This document shows, in pieces, positions 51,272 to 59,429 of a stretch of 64,000 bases of DNA. The notes under the pieces are model-generated. The model saw nothing but the letters and a program-made list of their open reading frames with translations, had not been told where the DNA came from and made no database searches. This DNA comes from COMBO-56-21 sp963705355 (GTDB lineage: Archaea > Thermoplasmatota > Thermoplasmata > UBA10834). The stretch covers positions 1,240,001-1,304,000 of the forward strand of contig OY970070.1 in NCBI GenBank assembly GCA_963705355.1, in the 5' to 3' direction. Made by a program: the position numbers and the translations under genes. Each line of letters begins with the position of its first letter. The first letter of the stretch is position 1.

Positions 51272-52753
51272 ATGGCATCAAGAAAGGCCTGGGCCATAGT
51301 CATAACCTGCGTCGTGGTAGCGAGCGCGACGATTGCAGCGATCGGCCTGGAGTACTGGCCCACTAGCGATGAAGTCAGCGTGGAGGGTGGAATCGTCCTC
51401 TCCAAGACTACCGACCAGCTGACGATCAGATGCCTGTCGCCCGAGGTCAGTCTGAAGGCCGAAGGCTTCTCCGGTAAAATCACCTTCAGCAACTGCTTTG
51501 CCGCATCGCAGTTGGAAGGACATCAAGGAGCTGTCGCCAGGAACGGGACAGTGCTCTCGTTCGATACCATAGACGATTCCGGAGACTATAGGTTGGTCGC
51601 GCCGGAAAAGACCGAGTTCTCCTTCGCCGTCATGGGCGACTCCCAGGGGCACAACAACGTGCTCGCGGAAGGGCTCAACACGACGGATGGGTGTGATTTC
51701 GTGATCCATTGCGGAGATCTGACTCCGTCGGGGAGGTCCGAGGAATTCGCGGCTGTCGAATCGACCTTGAATTCCTCAAGAGTGCCGGTCTTGACCACTC
51801 CTGGAAACCACGATGTAAAGACTGATGGCTCTTCTGACTACGTCTCCCGGTTCGGGCCGACCAGATACGCCTTCGATTACGGCGACTTGAGGTTTGCCTT
51901 CGTCGACTCCTCCGACTTGGACATCTCACCCGAGGAGATATCGTGGCTCGAGAAGACCTTCTCAGGGGTGGACAGAAAGGTCATCGTCACTCACGCGCCT
52001 TGCTACGATCCGTTCGAAGGGAACCACACTCTGGATGCGTCCTCATGCGAAAGGCTCGAACAGTTCGCGTCGGACAACCATGTCACAGCGGTGTTCTCTG
52101 GGCATGTGCACGCATACTCCGTGCTGAGGGTGGACAACACGGACTTCGTGATAACGGGTGGGGCCGGGGGCTCCCTGACGGCGGGCACATACCACTGGGT
52201 GAGGGTGAACGTCACGACGAGCACTCTCTCCTACCAGAGGGTCGACATTGAAGCGGGCTCGACGCTTCCATCTCTTCTGACAGTTAATGGCCATGGCATG
52301 ATCAGGAACCTGACTGTGGACAATCTAGCATCCATGCAGCAGATCGAGGGCGACTCATCCTTCCAGAATCAGTTCGGGAATGTGGGCGGAGCGGGCCACT
52401 ACAAAGGCGTCACAGTGAGCTCCCTTCTGGACCTTGTCGGAGGCATCAGCGAAGGAGAGGTCCTGAAGGTGACTGCCACCGACGGCTACTTCCAGGAGTA
52501 CGGGTATGGGAACGTCAACCCTAACAGCACCTGGCTGACTCTGCAGGGTCCCATGATCCTCGCTCTAGAGTACAACGCCGTAGGATTGCCCGATTGGACG
52601 GATGGCCCAAGGATCGCGACGTTGCCAGCAGATGGGCTGTACAACAACTCCGATTGCGAGCAGACCTCTTACCCAGGCCAGGGCTATTCAATCTATCCGT
52701 CTGCCGGGGCCCGCTGGGTCAGGAACGTTGTCACCATTGAGGTGGAGGGCTGA
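51272..52753 (+). CDS. Membrane-anchored calcineurin-like phosphoesterase with a C-terminal SUOX-like domain
   Basis: 493 residues. An N-terminal membrane helix (AWAIVITCVVVASATIAAIG), a metallophosphatase domain with the full set of metal ligands (MGDSQGH, HCGDLTP, PGNHD, VTHAPC, SGHVHAYS), then from about residue 335 one module closely like modules 1 and 3 of the neighbouring surface protein (SSFQNQFGNVGGAGHYKGV, LDLVGG, LQGPMILALEYN, LPDWTDGP). It should act outside the cell as a phosphatase or nucleotidase, perhaps freeing a vitamin from its phosphate before uptake. ATG 51272, four bases after the previous stop. Confidence 0.88.
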   Translation: MASRKAWAIVITCVVVASATIAAIGLEYWPTSDEVSVEGGIVLSKTTDQLTIRCLSPEVSLKAEGFSGKITFSNCFAASQLEGHQGAVARNGTVLSFDTIDDSGDYRLVAPEKTEFSFAVMGDSQGHNNVLAEGLNTTDGCDFVIHCGDLTPSGRSEEFAAVESTLNSSRVPVLTTPGNHDVKTDGSSDYVSRFGPTRYAFDYGDLRFAFVDSSDLDISPEEISWLEKTFSGVDRKVIVTHAPCYDPFEGNHTLDASSCERLEQFASDNHVTAVFSGHVHAYSVLRVDNTDFVITGGAGGSLTAGTYHWVRVNVTTSTLSYQRVDIEAGSTLPSLLTVNGHGMIRNLTVDNLASMQQIEGDSSFQNQFGNVGGAGHYKGVTVSSLLDLVGGISEGEVLKVTATDGYFQEYGYGNVNPNSTWLTLQGPMILALEYNAVGLPDWTDGPRIATLPADGLYNNSDCEQTSYPGQGYSIYPSAGARWVRNVVTIEVEG

Positions 52754-52755
52754 AG

Positions 52756-53823
52756 TTGCGCCCAAGATACTACCTCACAACCAAGGACCTCGTCACCATA
52801 GCCTTGCTCTCGGCACTTGGAGGGGTCCTATCGACTTACATAGGATATCTCGGCAACCTGATCAACCACATGTTCGGGGTTCCCTTCGGTGCGGGCCAGT
52901 TCCTCGCGGGCATGCACGTTCTCTGGATAGTGCTGGCTGTTGGCATCACTAGGAAGAAAGGTGTGGGCACGGTCACAGGGACCGTGAAAGGAGTGGTCGA
53001 ACTCTTCATGGGAAGCACCCACGGGATAATCATAGTCCTCGTCTCGCTTGTTCAGGGCTTGATTGTCGATCTCTTCCTGTTTAGCGACAGGGCAAAGGCT
53101 GGCAGGAACCCGATATCATACGGCATTGCCGGCGCGGTGGCATCTGCCTCGAACGTCGTCGTGTTCCAGGTATTTTTCTTCTCAGGCGTGCCGTTCTTGC
53201 TCATCGCCATGCTCTGCATGCTCGCGGGGGCCTCCGGGATAGTATTCTGCGGATGGCTTGCGACCGAGATGATGTCTTCTCTTGAGCACGCAGGGATTAT
53301 CGAGAGCAAGGAGGGCCGCCCGGCAGATACAACAGGGGCGCATTCTCCTGTTTCCAAGCGGTCGAAGGTTTCGGTGGCGAGCCTGGTGGCTGTCATCGTC
53401 TTCCTGGGCATCTTCACGATCGGTGGCGTCTACTACTTCTTTGCTATCTATCATCCTCCCGGAGCATCCTCAGTGGAGGTGACCGGCCAGGTAAACGAGT
53501 CGTTCAAGTTCGTCTACTCTGACTTCAAGGATCAAGAGGTGACGATCAACGCAGAGCTAATCGGCTCTGTCACTCACGTAGCCCCAAAGAATTACACGGG
53601 CATTCCCCTCAGACTAGTCCTTGAGCAGGCGGCTCCAAAGGCTGGCGCAGATGAGGTGGTGATCATCGGTAGCGATGGATACTCCGCGACGTTCCGGTTG
53701 GCAGACGCACTATCCGACGACAAGCTGATCATCACCGAGGACACCAGCGGGTTCAGGATCGTCGCGGCCAACTACGAAGGCGCATACTGGGTAGAAGGCG
53801 TCGTGACGATAGAAGTGAGGTAG
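52756..53823 (+). CDS. YkoE-like ECF transporter S component fused to a SUOX-like domain
   Basis: 355 residues. The first 190 residues have five or six helices and match the YkoE/ABC_cobalt family (LTTKDLVTIALLSALGGVLSTYIG, FGVPFGAGQFLAGMHVLWI, KGVVELFMGSTHG, QGLIVDLFLF), the substrate-binding subunit of an ECF importer for the thiamine precursor HMP in Bacillus. After a linker and a membrane helix (VASLVAVIVFLGIFTIGGVYYFF), residues 239-355 form one SUOX-like module (VIIGSDGYSATFRLADAL, YEGAYWVEGVVTIEV). TTG 52756 follows GGAGGGCTGAAG. Such a fusion is not the standard YkoE form. Confidence 0.85.
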   Translation: MRPRYYLTTKDLVTIALLSALGGVLSTYIGYLGNLINHMFGVPFGAGQFLAGMHVLWIVLAVGITRKKGVGTVTGTVKGVVELFMGSTHGIIIVLVSLVQGLIVDLFLFSDRAKAGRNPISYGIAGAVASASNVVVFQVFFFSGVPFLLIAMLCMLAGASGIVFCGWLATEMMSSLEHAGIIESKEGRPADTTGAHSPVSKRSKVSVASLVAVIVFLGIFTIGGVYYFFAIYHPPGASSVEVTGQVNESFKFVYSDFKDQEVTINAELIGSVTHVAPKNYTGIPLRLVLEQAAPKAGADEVVIIGSDGYSATFRLADALSDDKLIITEDTSGFRIVAANYEGAYWVEGVVTIEVR

Positions 53824-55284
53824 ATGCTCGAGGCGAAGGGCCTGACCGTGAGGTACGGCAACAGGACGAAACCAGCAGTATCGGATGTGTCCTTCAAGCT
53901 CGAGCCTGGCGAGTTCATTCTCCTGGCAGGTGACAGTGCATCGGGAAAGTCCACTCTGATGCAGACCGTGTGCGGTTTCATACCACACATCGTGCCTGCT
54001 CACGTAACCGGGACAGTCGAGATAGAAGGAAATAGATTGGATGACCCGATCTCGATTGCCAGAGTCGTGAGCATGGTCCAGCAGGACCCCGAGACGCAGT
54101 TCTGCACAGACACTGTAGAGGAGGAGGTCGCCTTCGGCCTGGAGAACTTCAGATACGATCTCAACAAGATGAAGAAGAGAATCGATGATTCTCTCCGCTC
54201 GGTCAACGCCCTCCACATCAAGGACCGAGAACTGTCGACTCTCTCCGGAGGGGAGCAACAGAAAGTTGCGATCGCGTCAATGCTGGCCCTCACGCCGAAG
54301 GTCCTTATACTCGACGAGCCGACTTCCAGCCTTGATCCTCGGTCCGTCGAAGAAGTCATTGCCGCCGTCAAAGCCATGAGGAACCGAGGACCGATCACGA
54401 CAGTCGTCGTTGAGCACAGACTGGGCGGGTTTCTGGACATCGCCAGCAGAATCATGGTCATGGAGAACGGCAGACTCGTTTCCGACGATCAGCGCGGGAG
54501 CCCGGGGTTCGAAAGGATCTCTGAGGTAGCGAGAGCGCCGCTCGATCTCCCCAGGCCGACTAGGCGAAAGGGTGTCGCGCTGTCTGCCCAAGGATTGTGC
54601 TACCAAATTGGGGGGAAGAAGATTCTGGATGAGGTCAGCTTCGCGATTGAGGCGGGCTCTGTAGTCGCCTTGATGGGAGAGAACGGGGCGGGCAAGACCA
54701 CGCTTCTCCGACTCTTCATGGGACTCATCAGACCATCAGCGGGAACCATCCAGGTGTTCGATCATGCCATGGGTAACGGCGAATGGACTGAACCATGGGC
54801 TCTGGCCAAGGACATTGGGCTCGTTTTCCAGAATCCAGACCATCAGATCTTTGAAACGAGCATCGAGAGAGAGATACAGTTCGCGTCGGCAAACTTCGGC
54901 GTATCCCTAGACACGGCGAATCACGCAATCCGATTGTTCGAGGACGTGGAGAAAGTCAGCAGAGAGGTTCACCCGCGCTGCCTTAGCATCGGGCAGAAAC
55001 GGAGGGTGAACATCCTTTCCTCTTCGTCGCATGAGCCAAGACTGCTCCTGTTGGACGAACCTTTCATCGGCCAGGACAGAACGAACACCCTGAAGATAGC
55101 CGAGGTTCTCGTGGGCCTGCAGAGGGAGGGGATGACAATCGTCATAGTGACCCATGATCCCGACTTCGCACGCGCATTCTGCACTGACGCGCTCCTCCTG
55201 AGGGCAGGCAAGCTGGTGGCTGCTGGGGAGCCGTCAGAGGTCATTCATGGGCGAGAGTCGAGTCTTTTCAGGAGGTGTGACTGA
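53824..55284 (+). CDS. YkoD-like double ATPase of the ECF transporter
   Basis: 486 residues, two ABC ATPase domains in one chain. Domain 1: Walker A GDSASGKSTL (36-45), LSGGEQQKVAIA, Walker B ILDEPTSSLDP. Domain 2: GENGAGKTTLL near residue 285, FQNPDHQIFETS, LSIGQKRRVN near 386, LLLDEPFIGQD. This is the fused EcfA form. ATG 53824 follows the S-component stop directly, so the genes are coupled. Confidence 0.93.
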   Translation: MLEAKGLTVRYGNRTKPAVSDVSFKLEPGEFILLAGDSASGKSTLMQTVCGFIPHIVPAHVTGTVEIEGNRLDDPISIARVVSMVQQDPETQFCTDTVEEEVAFGLENFRYDLNKMKKRIDDSLRSVNALHIKDRELSTLSGGEQQKVAIASMLALTPKVLILDEPTSSLDPRSVEEVIAAVKAMRNRGPITTVVVEHRLGGFLDIASRIMVMENGRLVSDDQRGSPGFERISEVARAPLDLPRPTRRKGVALSAQGLCYQIGGKKILDEVSFAIEAGSVVALMGENGAGKTTLLRLFMGLIRPSAGTIQVFDHAMGNGEWTEPWALAKDIGLVFQNPDHQIFETSIEREIQFASANFGVSLDTANHAIRLFEDVEKVSREVHPRCLSIGQKRRVNILSSSSHEPRLLLLDEPFIGQDRTNTLKIAEVLVGLQREGMTIVIVTHDPDFARAFCTDALLLRAGKLVAAGEPSEVIHGRESSLFRRCD

Positions 55285-56048
55285 TTAGGCCGGGTGTATC
55301 GAGCGAAAGACGAACCATCAACCCGCTGGCGAAGCTGCTACTCCTCGTCACGTTCTCCGTTCTTGTGCTCCTCGTGCATCAACTAGTCTTCGTCGTCATG
55401 ATTGTAGCGGCGGTTATGGTCTCGATACAGTGGTATAGGGTTAGCAATTCCTTCACCAGAGGCGCCATTGCCTTCGCGCTGGCAATATTCGTTGCTCAAG
55501 TGCTGTTCAACCACACTGGCGACACGCTGCTCAATCTCAGCGTCACCAGAGTGACGACGGGAGGTATGGGATCCGGTCTGGCGATTGCGGGCAAGTTCAT
55601 TGTGCTCATAGGGATGTCCTGGGTGTTCGTTGCCACCACCAGACCAGGCGAGCTCTCGTCAGCCTTGATTAGCACAGGCATCCCGTACCGCTACGCCTAC
55701 CTGCCCAGCCTGGCGATGCACTTCGTGCCGACATTCCAGTTTGAGCTCGGGACTGTAAGGGAGGCTCAGGTGACAAGAGGTCTCAGGCTGGACCGCAGCT
55801 TGCGAGGACTCATCCGGTCAATCAAGTACACGATCACGCCGATGCTGCTATCCGCCATGTCAAAGGTGAATTCTCTGGCAGCATCGATGACAGGAAGGGG
55901 GTTCGGAGCATATCGAACAAGAACCTTGCTGAATCCTCGGCGCATGACCGCACTGGACGTTAGCATCATCCTCGGAGCGATAGCGCTCGCAGCAATCGTC
56001 ATCCTGGTCGATCGGAACGCCGAGCTACATCTGGTTGGGTCAGTGTGA
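55284..56048 (+). CDS. YkoC-like ECF transporter T component, non-standard start
   Basis: 254 residues if read from 55284. The first usual start (GTG 55365) would cut into helix 1; the frame is open upstream through TINPLAKLLLLVTFSVL, which is the normal start of EcfT/CbiQ proteins (P-x-K/T-K motif). A GGAGGTG sequence at 55271-55277 supports a start at CTG 55281 or ATT 55284. Coupling-helix motifs are GTVREAQVTRGLRLDRS and MSKVNSLAASMTGRGFG (the ARG-type signatures). It couples the S component to the double ATPase. Its end overlaps the convergent kinase gene. Confidence 0.85.
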   Translation: MRPGVSSERRTINPLAKLLLLVTFSVLVLLVHQLVFVVMIVAAVMVSIQWYRVSNSFTRGAIAFALAIFVAQVLFNHTGDTLLNLSVTRVTTGGMGSGLAIAGKFIVLIGMSWVFVATTRPGELSSALISTGIPYRYAYLPSLAMHFVPTFQFELGTVREAQVTRGLRLDRSLRGLIRSIKYTITPMLLSAMSKVNSLAASMTGRGFGAYRTRTLLNPRRMTALDVSIILGAIALAAIVILVDRNAELHLVGSV

Positions 56049-56771
56049 TGGCATGCCATATGCCCTCAATCGCCGAGCCCAGTCAAGCATCATCTCCTTG
56101 TCCGCTCTGTAGGTCGCATAGTGCTCGAGCCCCTGGGCGATGACCTCGGCTAGGTCTGAAGACCTGTCCTTGCTCGTGACATGACAGTATCTGGCCGCGA
56201 GGTCCTCCACGAATTCGAACTTGGCCTTCGTGAACATAGGCATTGTGCTCAGAGCATAGGAGCAAACCTGGCCTACATCAATGAACGGATCTCCCTCGCC
56301 GGCCTCTTCGAAATCGACTCCATAGACCTGCCTTCCAGACAAAATGAAGTTCTTGAGGATTGAATCGCCACGACACATTCTGAATCCGAATGAGCTGTGG
56401 AATCGGGCAAGCCAGGATACCAAGCCATCCAGGATCAGACGCCGCGAATCTCCGGAGGATTCATCGGCTTCTCCGTCTCTCGCATATAGCAAATCGAATA
56501 ACTCTGCGAGACTGGATCCTTCGATATACTCCATCAGAATCACGTTCTCCCGAATCCAAATCGGGGACGGAACAGGGACTCCAAGCCGACAGCATCTGCC
56601 GAGAACCTCGTACTCCTTCTTGACGCGATCTGCTGCTTCGGGGGAGAATATCTTCGCGACGCTGATCACACCGTCGATTTTGACCCTGAAGACGCGGTTC
56701 TTTCTGCTCGGAAAGTCCTCCCCGACCCTAGCTCGCTCCATCTGTGTAGACGAAGGGATCTTCTCAGTCAT
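56040..56771 (-). CDS. Small-molecule or Bud32-like kinase
   Basis: 243 residues of the protein-kinase-like fold. Lys in GVISVAKIFSPEAA, Glu in VKKEYEVLGRC, VILMEYIEG hinge, catalytic loop CRGDSILKNFIL (Asp and Asn present; the usual His is Cys-Arg), and DFEEAGEGDPFIDVGQVCS in place of DFG. Candidates are a Bud32/RIO relative or an aminoglycoside-phosphotransferase-type kinase such as thiamine kinase. It lies convergent to the ECF operon (stops overlap by nine bases), so a role in phosphorylating the imported compound is tempting but unproven. Confidence 0.75.
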   Translation of the reverse strand: MTEKIPSSTQMERARVGEDFPSRKNRVFRVKIDGVISVAKIFSPEAADRVKKEYEVLGRCCRLGVPVPSPIWIRENVILMEYIEGSSLAELFDLLYARDGEADESSGDSRRLILDGLVSWLARFHSSFGFRMCRGDSILKNFILSGRQVYGVDFEEAGEGDPFIDVGQVCSYALSTMPMFTKAKFEFVEDLAARYCHVTSKDRSSDLAEVIAQGLEHYATYRADKEMMLDWARRLRAYGMPSH

Positions 56772-57036
56772 GATTCGAACCTGCCCTTCAAAGGAGAGCC
56801 TTTCGTAACAGTCTGTGTCAAGGATGCCGAAGTGACTAGATAATAGATTCGAGCCTGAACGAAGTCTCTTTTGATAGAGAATGCTCAGGAGTCAATCAAG
56901 AGAAGCAAGGGAGTCTTGCTCGGTGCGATAATCGCTTGATTGACGGGGAGCCGCATCAGCAGTGACACACATGGCTCCCTGCAATCACATGCTTTGGTAA
57001 ACAAAGAAGAAAAAGCGAAAGAGGTTTGCGGACGCC

Positions 57037-57056
57037 TTGGTGCAATTCCGCACCAA
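57037..57056. repeat. 7-bp inverted repeat near the right end
   Basis: TTGGTGC and GCACCAA around AATTCC, 43 bases to the left of the right tRNA-derived repeat. Perfect arms; function unknown, possibly a recombinase-binding site or a terminator stem. Confidence 0.45.
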
Positions 57057-57098
57057 TTGAACCGAAGACTTGAATGCCTGGCTTTGGCAAGTTCCATG

Positions 57099-57180
57099 CT
57101 CGCCCGGTCCACTGGTTTTTTTCGACCCGAATTAGCACCTCGATGCTCTGAAGCTGGATCGCACGAGTTCAATTCTGGAT
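57099..57180 (+). repeat. Right copy of the tRNA-Ala-derived direct repeat (candidate att site)
   Basis: 57099-57115 repeats exactly the last 13 bases of tRNA-Ala plus CTGG; bases just before it (AGTTC) look like a decayed T arm. 57164-57180 repeats the second 17-base block. Together with the left copy it brackets about 9.5 kb. Confidence 0.75.
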
Positions 57181-57464
57181 AGGTCCTCCGACTATGAAAG
57201 AACTAGATATTCGAATAAACCACAGATCAACATGAGCAAGAATAATTGACCTCGGATGCGACTCATGAATGGTGGTCTGAAGATGAGTGGGCGAAAGGCG
57301 AATTTGAAGAGATTACAGCCCATGAGCGTCTGTCCGGAGATCAGAGCCCTCGCCCGTTTCTTCCCGGAAGGAAGAGGGAAGCTCACGGGAAGAATTGAGC
57401 CAGCACGACTGTGGCCGGCCCACAGCAAGCCAGCAAAATGACCTCATCATATCATCATAACATC

Positions 57465-57472
57465 ATTTATTA
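57465..57472 (+). promoter_or_regulatory. TATA-like box for the peptide ABC operon
   Basis: ATTTATTA at the end of an AT-rich stretch, 78 bases before TTG 57550. The leader would contain the hairpin TCTCGG/CCGAGA (57499-57517) before the GGGGGGT ribosome-binding sequence. Confidence 0.45.
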
Positions 57473-57549
57473 CCCCGAAAGTGACTACTCCGCCCGAGTC
57501 TCGGTGTGGGTCCGAGATATCTTGCAGTTGTTAAGGGGGGTATTCTGAC

Positions 57550-59223
57550 TTGGCAGAGCAAGCAAAGAAGCCTACGCAAAAGAGGAGCCCGAGGTTGGTA
57601 CTGGTCGCTGTACTCGTTGTTGTCATATTCTTGATCGGCGGCCTTGGATATCTCTATATGAAGAAGGGAACGAGGAACACAGAGGACACTTTGGTCTACT
57701 ACGCTGCCGAGAGCGTGCTATCTCTAGATCCCCACGACTCGTATGACACGGCTTCGTTCATTCCGATCGTGAGCATCTATGACACGCTTGTCACGTTCCC
57801 AGGAGAAGATATTGGAAACTACACCCCCGCATTGGCGACGTCCTGGACTGCGTCCTCGGACGGACTGTACTACAACTTCACTCTCCGAACCGGGGTGACT
57901 TTCTCGAACGGCAACCCGTTCACGGCAGAAGATGTCAAGTACAGTTTCGAAAGGATCATTCAGATGAACTCGCCCGACACGGGTGTCGCGTGGATAACGA
58001 CTCAGGATTTGGACATGAGCAGTATACAAGTGATTGACGACTATAACGTCTCATTCCACCTAACGAAGCCATACCCCGGTTTCATTGCCACGATAGCCCA
58101 GCCGATGCCCAGTGCGATAATGAGCATGGACTACGTCGAGTCGCACAACACGACGAAGGATCCGTACGCTCACGAGTACATCAAGCACCACCCAATGGGG
58201 ACCGGGCCCTACAAACTCGTGAAGTGGACTCAGAATGTTGAGACGGTCCTGATCAAGAACGATGCCTATTGGGGCGGCTGGACAGGACAGCATGTCAGTC
58301 ACATAATCATAAAGGACACACCTGAGGCAAACACTAGGATACAGGCGCTGAAGTCCGGAGACGCTGATATCTCTTCCGTTCCGCTTATGAATGTGCCGGA
58401 CGTAGCGAATGACACGAACATCGTCGTCAAGTCTGTCAAGACCTTCCAGATCGAGCTCATAGCGATGTGCACGAACACCACAAGGGCTGACCATGCCTTC
58501 ATGACAAACCCGCAGGTTAGGCAAGCACTGTGCTATGCCTTTGACTATGCTAATACCTCGAGAGTGTACTACGGCGGATACTTGGACCCTGTTCAGGGAT
58601 GCATACCGAACGGCATGCCGCTCGCTGCGGAGTCTCAGCCGTACAAGGAATTCAGTTTTGACCTCCGTATGGCATCACAGCTCCTGAACGATTCGGGCTA
58701 CACGCTGAATTCCGAGAACGTGAGATTCAATGGCGTGGCGCTTGACTACTTCGTTGACGAGGCCGACACGGACAGAGGGAACGTGGCGGTGGGGTATGCA
58801 ACCAATCTGCAGAGAATCGGCATACAGGTCAATCTCCAGAGAGTGCCTACGTCAGTTCTTGAGGACACGAGGATGACCTCGAATTGGGACATGTACATGT
58901 CCGCCTGGATCATAGACTACCTCGACCCGGATGACTACGTGGTTCCAATCGCCGTCTCCTACGCCAACTCGGGCGACTATTTCCGGACTGGTATCGACAA
59001 CGCCACGATCAACGACGCCGCCGCTGAGGCGAGTTCAACAATCAACACCACCACGAGAATTGCGGACTACCACACAGTCTGGGAGGTATTGAACGCGGAT
59101 CCGAACGCGGTGTTCATAGGCCAGCTCGAGTATGTTGTATTCTATCGAACTGTGGTCCATGGCTTCATGTTCAACCCGGTTCTGTGGTACGAGTTCTACA
59201 ACTACTACAAGTCGACCGCATGA
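57550..59223 (+). CDS. Peptide ABC transporter substrate-binding protein
   Basis: 557 residues of the SBP_bac_5 family (DppA/OppA-like). A single N-terminal membrane anchor (LVLVAVLVVVIFLIGGLGYLYM) replaces a bacterial lipobox. Family landmarks are SLDPHDSYDTASF, LATSWTASSDGLYYNFTLRTGVTFSNGNPFTAEDVKYSFERI in essence, GTGPYKLVKWTQ, and RQALCYAFDYAN. It would capture peptides or similar ligands outside the cell. TTG 57550 follows GGGGGGTATTC. First gene of a five-gene operon. Confidence 0.93.
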   Translation: MAEQAKKPTQKRSPRLVLVAVLVVVIFLIGGLGYLYMKKGTRNTEDTLVYYAAESVLSLDPHDSYDTASFIPIVSIYDTLVTFPGEDIGNYTPALATSWTASSDGLYYNFTLRTGVTFSNGNPFTAEDVKYSFERIIQMNSPDTGVAWITTQDLDMSSIQVIDDYNVSFHLTKPYPGFIATIAQPMPSAIMSMDYVESHNTTKDPYAHEYIKHHPMGTGPYKLVKWTQNVETVLIKNDAYWGGWTGQHVSHIIIKDTPEANTRIQALKSGDADISSVPLMNVPDVANDTNIVVKSVKTFQIELIAMCTNTTRADHAFMTNPQVRQALCYAFDYANTSRVYYGGYLDPVQGCIPNGMPLAAESQPYKEFSFDLRMASQLLNDSGYTLNSENVRFNGVALDYFVDEADTDRGNVAVGYATNLQRIGIQVNLQRVPTSVLEDTRMTSNWDMYMSAWIIDYLDPDDYVVPIAVSYANSGDYFRTGIDNATINDAAAEASSTINTTTRIADYHTVWEVLNADPNAVFIGQLEYVVFYRTVVHGFMFNPVLWYEFYNYYKSTA

Positions 59224-59429
59224 GCGCGTGCTCAGGGACCTCAGGAAAACATCGAAACCCTTTCATTCAGTCTTTGAGAGTTACTGAATGTGACCGCAGA
59301 TGGGATTTGCTGCCATTAAGCAGATGATAAATAGAGACGAACCCAATTCCCGGCCGCACTTAGCCATAACGGCACTTGCTAGGGATGTCGTTCTGCAGTA
59401 TGGACAATAGGGGTTGAGTTCCTACGAAA

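Larger units (their letters stand above)
56772..57549. other. Gene-free interval holding the right end of the candidate island
   Basis: 778 bases without a credible gene. Contains an inverted repeat at 57037-57056, the right direct repeat from 57099, a T-run just after it, an AT-rich stretch (about 57443-57472) and the promoter of the peptide transporter. Short frames here share words with antisense tRNA reading and look spurious. Confidence 0.65.

Noticed and set aside
52756..53823. S component as a cobalt transporter
   Set aside because: The Pfam name of the family mentions cobalt, but studied members (YkoE) serve the thiamine precursor HMP; the sequence alone does not decide, so no substrate is assigned.
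54979..54996. Broken signature motif (LSIGQ) in the second ATPase domain of the ECF ATPase
   Set aside because: Variation at this position is common in EcfA/CbiO-type ATPases (LSxGQ), so it is not evidence of inactivity.
47558..57180. CRISPR array or insertion sequence as the cause of the repeats
   Set aside because: Only two distant copies, no regular spacing, no terminal inverted repeats, no transposase or cas genes.
59224..59429. Possible gene or structural RNA between SBP and dppB
   Set aside because: No open frame with a start and ribosome-binding site, and no convincing long-range pairing seen by eye.
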